From Bacteroidota bacterium (GTDB lineage: Bacteria > Bacteroidota > Bacteroidia > Bacteroidales > Prolixibacteraceae): 11,949 nt of DNA. The number at the start of each line of letters is the position of its first letter. The stretch's first letter is position 1. Location of the stretch: the NCBI GenBank assembly GCA_030695265.1, contig JAUYTA010000328.1:1-11949 (forward strand), written 5' to 3'. Below, one piece after another: positions 6,416-11,949 of the stretch. A program made the translations under genes and the position numbers. Under the pieces are notes generated by a model. The model was not told where the DNA came from and did no database searches. It saw nothing but the letters and a program-made list of their open reading frames with translations.

Positions 6416-9400
6416 ATGAGTTGGATTAAAGATTTAATATCGCCACAAACCCGGAAATGGGAAGATTTCTACCGTAGCCGCTGGCAGTACGATAAAGTGG
6501 TGCGTAGTTCCCACGGGGTGAATTGTACCGGCGGTTGCAGCTGGAACATTCATGTGAAAGATGGCATCGTGGTTTGGGAAACCCAGGCCATCGACTATCC
6601 GGTGTTCGACAAAGAATTGCCACCTTACGAACCTCGTGGCTGCCAACGCGGAATCTCGGCTTCGTGGTATTTGTACAGTCCAATCCGGGTTAAATATCCG
6701 CTTATGCGGGGCGCTTTGCTCGATTTGTATCAGGCCGAAAAAAACAGGATCGGCGATCCGGTTGCGGCATGGAAAAACATTCAGGAAAATCCGGAAAAGC
6801 GCAGGCAATATCAGAAAGCCCGTGGAAAAGGTGGTTTGCGCCGGGTGGATTGGTCGGAGGCGCTTGAACTGATTGCCGCTGCAAATATTTATACCGTCCA
6901 GAAATATGGACCCGACCGTTTGGCGGGGTTTTCACCGATTCCGGCCATGTCGATGCTTAGCTACGCCAGTGGTTCGCGCTTCTTGCAACTGATGGGCGGC
7001 TTAAACCTTAGCTTTTACGACTGGTATTGCGATCTTCCGCCTTCGTTCCCCGAAATGTGGGGCGAACAAACTGATGTGGCCGAAAGCGCTGACTGGTTCA
7101 ACGCCAAATTTGTTGCCGTGATGGGTGCCAATCTTGCCATGACCCGCACACCCGATGTGCATTTCTTTGCCGAATCGCGACACAATGGAACAAAAACGGT
7201 GGTCTTTTCTCCTGATTTTAATATGGTTGCCAAATATGCCGACACCTGGGTTCCGGTTCATGCCGGTCAGGACGGGCCTTTCTGGTTAGCTGTAACGCAT
7301 ATCATCCTGAAAGAAGCACATCACGAAAGACAGATCCCGTATTTTCTCGACTATGTTGCCAAATTTACAGATAGCCCTTTCCTGATTGAATTGGAAAAGA
7401 AAGGCGATGGTTTTACCCCCGGGAAAATGCTTCGTGCCAACCGGGTCGAAAAATTTAAATCAGCCGAAAATGGCGATTGGAAATTCCTGAACATCGACAA
7501 GGAAACCGGTAGGCTCGTCTGTCCGCGTGGAAGTGTCGGGCACCGCTGGGACAGCAAAGATGGAAACTGGAGCACCCTCACCATCGATGGAGAGGACAAT
7601 TCTGATTACTATCCGTTGCTTACACTTTTGGGAGCTGAAGATGAAGTTTCGATGGTTGAGTTTGTTGAATATGGTCTGGATAAAACGCGCTGGAGAGGCG
7701 TTCCTGTAAAATATATTGAGACGATTGACGGGAAAGTTCCGGTTACTACGGCTTACGATTTAATCATGGCCCAATATGGGGTTGGCCGGGGTTTGGCCGG
7801 CGATTATCCTGAAAGCTACAACGATCAATATGCGGCTTACACTCCCGCCTGGCAGGAACTATTTACCGGCATCGGTAGCAATACGCTTCTGCAATTTGCC
7901 GCCGAATGGATACGCACCGCCGAAGCCACCAAAGGAAAGTGCATGATTATTATTGGCGCCGGAATCAATCACTGGTACCATTGCAATTTAATTTACCGCG
8001 CCGGGCAAATGGCGCTGGCTTTAACCGGCTGTATCGGAAAAAATGGCGGTGGAATGAACCATTATGTTGGTCAGGAAAAACTGGCGCCGGTCGATTCATG
8101 GTCTGCCATCATGTCGGGCAAAGACTGGCAGGGACCAGCACGTCTGCAGCAAACACCGATCTGGCATTATCTGAATTCCGACCAGTGGCGTTACGATGGA
8201 AATCACTCCGATTACAATACCGTTCCGAAAAACGAACTGACTGAAAAGCATACTGCCGACATGATTGTGAAAGCAGTTCGGAATGGCTGGATGCCTTTCT
8301 ATCCGCAGTACGATAAAAACAACCTCGAAATTGCGAAAGATGCCATTGCTGCAGGAGCCAAAAACGACCAGGAAATTGTGAATTATGTGGTGGAGCAGTT
8401 GAAATCTAAAAAGCTGACCCATTCGGTGGCTGATCCCGATGCCGAAGTAAATTTTCCGCGGGTATGGTACATCTGGCGTGGCAATGCCCTGATGTCGAGC
8501 GCAAAAGGCCATGAGTTTTTCCTGAAGCATTATTTGGGAACGCACCACAATTCGATAGCCGACGAAGTATCGAAAGATCTGGTTTCCGATATCAAATGGC
8601 GCGAGGAAGCTCCGCAGGGAAAACTCGATCTGGTGGTTGACATCAATTTCAGGATGGACACCTCGGCCCTGTATTCCGATATTGTGTTGCCTACCGCATC
8701 GTGGTACGAAAAAAACGATCTGAACAGTACTGATATGCACTCGTTTATTCATCCGTTGTCGGCAGCGGTGAAACCATCGTGGGAAGCAAAATCAGACTGG
8801 GATATTTTCAAAAATATAGCAAAGGTTACTTCGGAATTCGCGAAAACTCACATTCCTCTTCCGGTTAAAGACATTGTCAATTTACCCATTGCACACGATT
8901 CGGTTGGTGAAATAAGTCAGACTTCGGTGAAAGACTGGAGTATGGGCGAATGCGAACCCATTCCGGGGAAAACCATGCACAATATTGTGGTTCTGGAACG
9001 CGATTATACGCAGATTTACAACAAGTTCATCGCGCTGGGACCCAAGATCCGCAATGGAATCGGGGCTCATGGAAACAGTTTTAACTGTTCTGATTATTAC
9101 GACATGATGTTCGAAGATAAAGACCATCTTCAGGAAGTAAACGGAAAGATGTACCCATCGCTAAAAGATGATGAAGAAGCCGTCAACGCTATTCTTCATC
9201 TTTCGTCGCTGACCAACGGTGTACTTGCCAACCGGGCTTATGAAAATGCCGAAAAGCGAACTGGTTTAAAACTGACTGATTTGTCGGAAGGCAATAAAAA
9301 CGTAAAACTGAATTTCGACGATTTGAAATCGCAGCCACGGCGGTACATCAACTCCCCAATCTGGTCAGGAACAATGGGCGAAGGGAAAGCTTATGCAGGG

Positions 9401-10027
9401 TTTACCTACAACATCGAAAAATCGGTTCCGTGGCGCACTCTTACCGGACGGCAACATTTCTACCTCGATCACGAAATGTATATCAAGTTTGGAGAACATC
9501 TGCCAACCTACAAACCATCGCCCAAACCGGGTATCCTGGGCGACCTGAAAAATTCACAAGCGACCGGAAAATCGAAAGTACTGAATGTGCTCACCCCCCA
9601 CGGTAAATGGGGAATTCACTCCACCTACACCGACAATATCCGGATGCACACCCTTTCGAGGGGAATTGGGCCTTGCTGGATGAGCGAGGTGGATGCTGAA
9701 GAATTGGGCATTCTGGATAACGACTGGGTGGAAGTATTTAACGATTACGGGGTTTACAGTACCCGTGCCATTGTTAGCGCACGAATTCCAAAGGGAATTT
9801 GCCTGGTTTACCATGCAACCGAACGAACGTACACCGTTCCGAAGTCGGAAGTCAGGGGTGGAAAACGTTCAGGAGGACACAACAGCTTAACCCGTGTGAG
9901 GCTAAAACCTAACCTGATGGCCGGTGGATATGGTCAGTTTTCCTACCATTTCAACTATTGGGGACCGGTTGGGGTAAATCGCGACACCTTTGTTATTGTT
10001 CAAAAAATGAAGAAACTGGAATTCTAA
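6416..10027 (+). CDS. narG: Respiratory nitrate reductase, molybdopterin-containing alpha subunit
   Basis: Catalytic subunit reducing nitrate to nitrite at a Mo-bis(MGD) centre. At 1203 residues it is slightly shorter than the E. coli protein (1247) and alignable by eye over nearly its full length. FS0 cluster ligands are present: His33, Cys37 and Cys41 in [11 protein letters not shown], and Cys76 in EPRGCQRG, with the same spacing as E. coli. Asp206 in WYCDLPP corresponds to the Mo ligand Asp222 of E. coli. Further matches are [11 protein letters not shown] (170-180), GEQTDV (216-221), [67 protein letters not shown] and a C-terminal [12 protein letters not shown]. The N-terminus has only the degenerate RSRWQYDK remnant and no export signal, so the enzyme should face the cytoplasm. 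It follows the diheme cytochrome gene by 21 bp and precedes narH by 20 bp. NarG and NxrA of the cytoplasmic (Nitrobacter) type are close relatives, so the reaction direction is inferred from typical physiology. Confidence 0.96.
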   Translation: MSWIKDLISPQTRKWEDFYRSRWQYDKVVRSSHGVNCTGGCSWNIHVKDGIVVWETQAIDYPVFDKELPPYEPRGCQRGISASWYLYSPIRVKYPLMRGALLDLYQAEKNRIGDPVAAWKNIQENPEKRRQYQKARGKGGLRRVDWSEALELIAAANIYTVQKYGPDRLAGFSPIPAMSMLSYASGSRFLQLMGGLNLSFYDWYCDLPPSFPEMWGEQTDVAESADWFNAKFVAVMGANLAMTRTPDVHFFAESRHNGTKTVVFSPDFNMVAKYADTWVPVHAGQDGPFWLAVTHIILKEAHHERQIPYFLDYVAKFTDSPFLIELEKKGDGFTPGKMLRANRVEKFKSAENGDWKFLNIDKETGRLVCPRGSVGHRWDSKDGNWSTLTIDGEDNSDYYPLLTLLGAEDEVSMVEFVEYGLDKTRWRGVPVKYIETIDGKVPVTTAYDLIMAQYGVGRGLAGDYPESYNDQYAAYTPAWQELFTGIGSNTLLQFAAEWIRTAEATKGKCMIIIGAGINHWYHCNLIYRAGQMALALTGCIGKNGGGMNHYVGQEKLAPVDSWSAIMSGKDWQGPARLQQTPIWHYLNSDQWRYDGNHSDYNTVPKNELTEKHTADMIVKAVRNGWMPFYPQYDKNNLEIAKDAIAAGAKNDQEIVNYVVEQLKSKKLTHSVADPDAEVNFPRVWYIWRGNALMSSAKGHEFFLKHYLGTHHNSIADEVSKDLVSDIKWREEAPQGKLDLVVDINFRMDTSALYSDIVLPTASWYEKNDLNSTDMHSFIHPLSAAVKPSWEAKSDWDIFKNIAKVTSEFAKTHIPLPVKDIVNLPIAHDSVGEISQTSVKDWSMGECEPIPGKTMHNIVVLERDYTQIYNKFIALGPKIRNGIGAHGNSFNCSDYYDMMFEDKDHLQEVNGKMYPSLKDDEEAVNAILHLSSLTNGVLANRAYENAEKRTGLKLTDLSEGNKNVKLNFDDLKSQPRRYINSPIWSGTMGEGKAYAGFTYNIEKSVPWRTLTGRQHFYLDHEMYIKFGEHLPTYKPSPKPGILGDLKNSQATGKSKVLNVLTPHGKWGIHSTYTDNIRMHTLSRGIGPCWMSEVDAEELGILDNDWVEVFNDYGVYSTRAIVSARIPKGICLVYHATERTYTVPKSEVRGGKRSGGHNSLTRVRLKPNLMAGGYGQFSYHFNYWGPVGVNRDTFVIVQKMKKLEF

Positions 10028-10047
10028 TATCAGAAAAAAGAAACACT

Positions 10048-11538
10048 ATGGATATCAGATCGCAAATAGCAATGGTATTTCACCTCGATAAGTGCATTGG
10101 CTGCCACACCTGCTCAATAGCCTGCAAAAATATCTGGACCGACCGGAAAGGCGCCGAGTACATGTGGTGGAACAATGTGGAAACCAAGCCGGGTACTGGT
10201 TATCCGACCAAATGGGAAGACCAGAAAATTTATAAAGGGGGTTGGGTGAAAAACGGCGATAAGCTACAACTGCGTGTCGCCGGAAAACCTACCGGTTTGA
10301 CCAAGCTGTACCACAATCCGGATATGCCGGTGATGGACGATTACTACGAACCGTGGACTTACGATTACGACCATTTGTTTGAGGCGCCCGCCGGTTCAGA
10401 CCAACCCACGGCACGAACTATTTCGCTGGTAACCGGCGAACCGATTGACGTTAAAGGCGGACCAAATTGGGACGATGATTTAAGCGGAACTCCCGATTAT
10501 GGCAGGAACGACATCAACCTGAAAAATGTATGCGCGGAAGATCAGGAAGCCATGTTTCAGCTTGAGCGGATGACCATGCACTATTTGCCCCGCATGTGCA
10601 ACCATTGCCTCAATCCGGCCTGTGTGGCTGCCTGCCCAAGCGGCGCTGTTTACAAACGCGGCGAAGATGGCGTGGTGCTGATTAGTCAGGAAAAATGCCG
10701 TGCCTGGAGGCTTTGCGTAACCGCCTGTCCGTATAAAAAATCATACTACAACTGGAGCAGCGGCAAATCCGAAAAATGTTTGCTTTGCTATCCGCGCCTC
10801 GAAACCGGGCAGGCGCCAGCCTGTATGCACTCGTGTGTTGGACGCATTCGTTACCTCGGAGTATTGCTTTACGATGCCGACAAAATTAAAGAATTCGCTT
10901 CTTGTCCTGAAGATGAACTCATCGACCGCCAGTTGGATATTTATCTCAATCCATTCAGCGAAAAAGTGATCCGTGACGCAAAAAAGAACGGAATTGCCGA
11001 CTCAACCATCGAAGCTGCGCAAAAATCGCCCGTTTATAAATTTGTAAAAGAATGGAAAATCGCGCTACCGCTTCATGCTGAATTTCGAACCATGCCAAGT
11101 TTGTTTTATGTTCCACCAATGTTGCCAGTTATGGGCAAGATGGAAAATGGTGTTTATGAATCGACTACCACCAATTTATGGGGAAAAATTGAGGAATCAA
11201 GGCTACCACTTCAATATCTCGCCAATCTGTTTTCTGCCGGAAATCAGGATAAAATAAAGGAAGTGCTAAAAAAACTGATGACTGTTCGCTACCATCGCCG
11301 TCAGGTAACGGTGAATGATATTGAAGGCTCTCTTTTGGACGCCGCTTTTGAATCAACCGGCTTGACTCCTGATGTTGCCGATGCCATTTACAGGCTTACT
11401 TCGCTGGTAAAATACGACGAACGATTTGTGATTCCGGCAGCCCATCGCGAAGAAGCCATCGAAATGATTGAAAGTACCGATGACCGGAAAGGAAATACAG
11501 GTTTTGGCGGGACAAAAGGAACAAGGAGGGTATTTTAG
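10048..11538 (+). CDS. narH: Respiratory nitrate reductase, iron-sulfur beta subunit
   Basis: Electron-transfer subunit linking the membrane or cytochrome donor to NarG, cytoplasmic side. At 496 residues from ATG 10048 it opens MDIRSQIAMVFHLDKC like E. coli NarH. All cysteine groups fall at the same residue numbers as in E. coli: C16/C19/C22/C26, C184/C187/C192/C196, C217-X2-W220-X2-C223-X3-C227 and C244/C247/C259/C263. Trp220 replacing a cysteine marks the [3Fe-4S] centre typical of NarH. Other signatures are CVGRIRYLGVLLYDAD, LPLHAEFRTMPSLFYVPP and the C-terminal YDERFVIPAAHRE. The frame is open upstream to 9958, inside narG, but the later ATG is chosen because the homologous N-terminus begins there and an A-rich leader (AGAAAAAAGAAACACT) sits in the 20-bp gap. 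Length and motifs are complete, with no sign of damage. Confidence 0.96.
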   Translation: MDIRSQIAMVFHLDKCIGCHTCSIACKNIWTDRKGAEYMWWNNVETKPGTGYPTKWEDQKIYKGGWVKNGDKLQLRVAGKPTGLTKLYHNPDMPVMDDYYEPWTYDYDHLFEAPAGSDQPTARTISLVTGEPIDVKGGPNWDDDLSGTPDYGRNDINLKNVCAEDQEAMFQLERMTMHYLPRMCNHCLNPACVAACPSGAVYKRGEDGVVLISQEKCRAWRLCVTACPYKKSYYNWSSGKSEKCLLCYPRLETGQAPACMHSCVGRIRYLGVLLYDADKIKEFASCPEDELIDRQLDIYLNPFSEKVIRDAKKNGIADSTIEAAQKSPVYKFVKEWKIALPLHAEFRTMPSLFYVPPMLPVMGKMENGVYESTTTNLWGKIEESRLPLQYLANLFSAGNQDKIKEVLKKLMTVRYHRRQVTVNDIEGSLLDAAFESTGLTPDVADAIYRLTSLVKYDERFVIPAAHREEAIEMIESTDDRKGNTGFGGTKGTRRVF

Positions 11539-11570
11539 GAATGATGAATTTTGAATGATGAATGATGAAT
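11539..11570 (+). repeat. Short tandem repeat (GAATGAT units) between narH and narJ
   Basis: GAATGATGAAT (11539-11549) is repeated after TTT as GAATGATGAATGATGAAT (11553-11570). It starts immediately after the narH stop and contains several ATG triplets, most followed quickly by TGA. Low-complexity units of this kind occur between genes in Bacteroidota. Whether it affects narJ translation is unknown. Confidence 0.6.
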
Positions 11571-11586
11571 GGAAAATAAAGAGACC

Positions 11587-11949
11587 ATGCAGATTTACAA
11601 AAATATAGCGCATTTATTCAATTATCCGGGCGGTGATTACCGTCAAGTTGTTGAGAAATTAATTTCTGAACTTCAGGAATACGGACAATCGGCAGCGGAC
11701 GATTTCCAGCCAGTAGCCCGGCATTTTACATCCAACCCAATCAGTGAACTTCAGGAGTATTACATCCGCACATTCGACGTAAATGCGGCCTGTTATCTCG
11801 ATATCGGCTATGTTTTATTTGGCGAGGAATCCAAGCGTGGCCAATTTTTACTGAACATGAAAAGCGAGCAACTGAAAGCAGAAAACGAATGCGGAACCGA
11901 GTTTGCCGATCATTTGCCCAATGTACTCACCCTGCTTCCGAAGCTCGAA
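11587..11949 (+). CDS. narJ: Nitrate reductase assembly chaperone (delta subunit), 5' part, cut by the window edge
   Basis: Cytoplasmic TorD/NarJ-family chaperone needed for Mo-cofactor and Fe-S insertion into NarGH and for membrane attachment; it is not part of the final enzyme. The frame from ATG 11587 is open for 121 codons to the edge. It starts MQIYKNIAHLFNYPGGDY, and the family signature lies at about 55-86: LQEYYIRTFDVN followed by YLDIGYVLFGEESKRGQFL. A predominantly helical N-terminal half fits the family. An in-frame ATG at 11569 would add six residues (MENKET), but it lies in the tandem repeat. ATG 11587 has an A-rich AAAATAAAGAGACC leader and is preferred. It is placed 48 bp after narH, the usual narGHJ order, so narI would be expected next. 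Confidence 0.88.
   Translation, partial: MQIYKNIAHLFNYPGGDYRQVVEKLISELQEYGQSAADDFQPVARHFTSNPISELQEYYIRTFDVNAACYLDIGYVLFGEESKRGQFLLNMKSEQLKAENECGTEFADHLPNVLTLLPKLE

Noticed and set aside
8096..8752. Open frame of 218 codons on the minus strand
   Set aside because: It lies wholly inside narG, whose frame is unambiguous from motifs. The translation has no recognisable domain and looks like an antisense shadow.
9958..10047. Possible 30-residue N-terminal extension of NarH overlapping narG
   Set aside because: The family N-terminus (MDIRSQ..MVFHLDKC) begins at 10048, the cysteine numbering then matches E. coli NarH exactly, and the extension would be read out of frame from narG coding sequence.
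11539..11570. Small CRISPR-like array
   Set aside because: The units are 7-11 bp low-complexity repeats without spacers of regular length.

Overview
The window reads as chromosomal DNA from a member of the Bacteroidota. Supporting signs are the purL N-terminus, Bacteroidota-style promoter elements (TAnnTTTG), start codons preceded by A-rich sequence rather than strong Shine-Dalgarno sites, and GC-rich palindromic and AT-rich intergenic repeats of a kind I associate with this phylum. The assignment comes from reading the sequence, not from a database search.

Layout. Positions 1-1445 (minus strand, running off the left edge) encode the N-terminal 481 residues of purL, the large single-chain FGAM synthase of purine synthesis. 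About 110 bp of palindromic repeat sequence sits inside this gene in frame. Positions 1446-1735 are the divergent intergenic region, with a candidate purL promoter on the minus strand and, on the plus strand, a candidate CRP/FNR-type operator and promoter. From 1736 to the right edge, all genes lie on the plus strand as one tightly spaced nitrate-respiration cluster: a Tat-exported iron-sulfur protein (1736-2665), a ten-helix NrfD/ActC-like quinol-site membrane protein (2677-4032), a membrane-anchored monoheme cytochrome c (4034-4912), a small soluble protein of unknown function (4931-5401), a repeat-bearing gap, a membrane-anchored diheme cytochrome c (5531-6394), narG (6416-10027), narH (10048-11538) and the first 121 codons of narJ (11587 to the edge). 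A narI gene, if present, lies beyond the window.

How the genes fit together. NarG and NarH are canonical cytoplasmic-side nitrate reductase subunits with every cofactor ligand I could check, and NarJ is their insertion chaperone. In front of them is a module of periplasmic Fe-S protein, NrfD-family membrane protein and cytochrome c. It resembles a stripped-down alternative complex III (ActB-ferredoxin/ActC/cytochrome). My inference is that the first three genes form a quinone-linked redox complex that exchanges electrons with the diheme cytochrome, and that the cytochrome works with NarGH, as NarC does in the Thermus nar cluster. This combination is the most interesting thing in the window. 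The unknown 156-residue protein embedded in it, the odd cysteine pattern of the Fe-S protein and the repeat insertion in purL follow.
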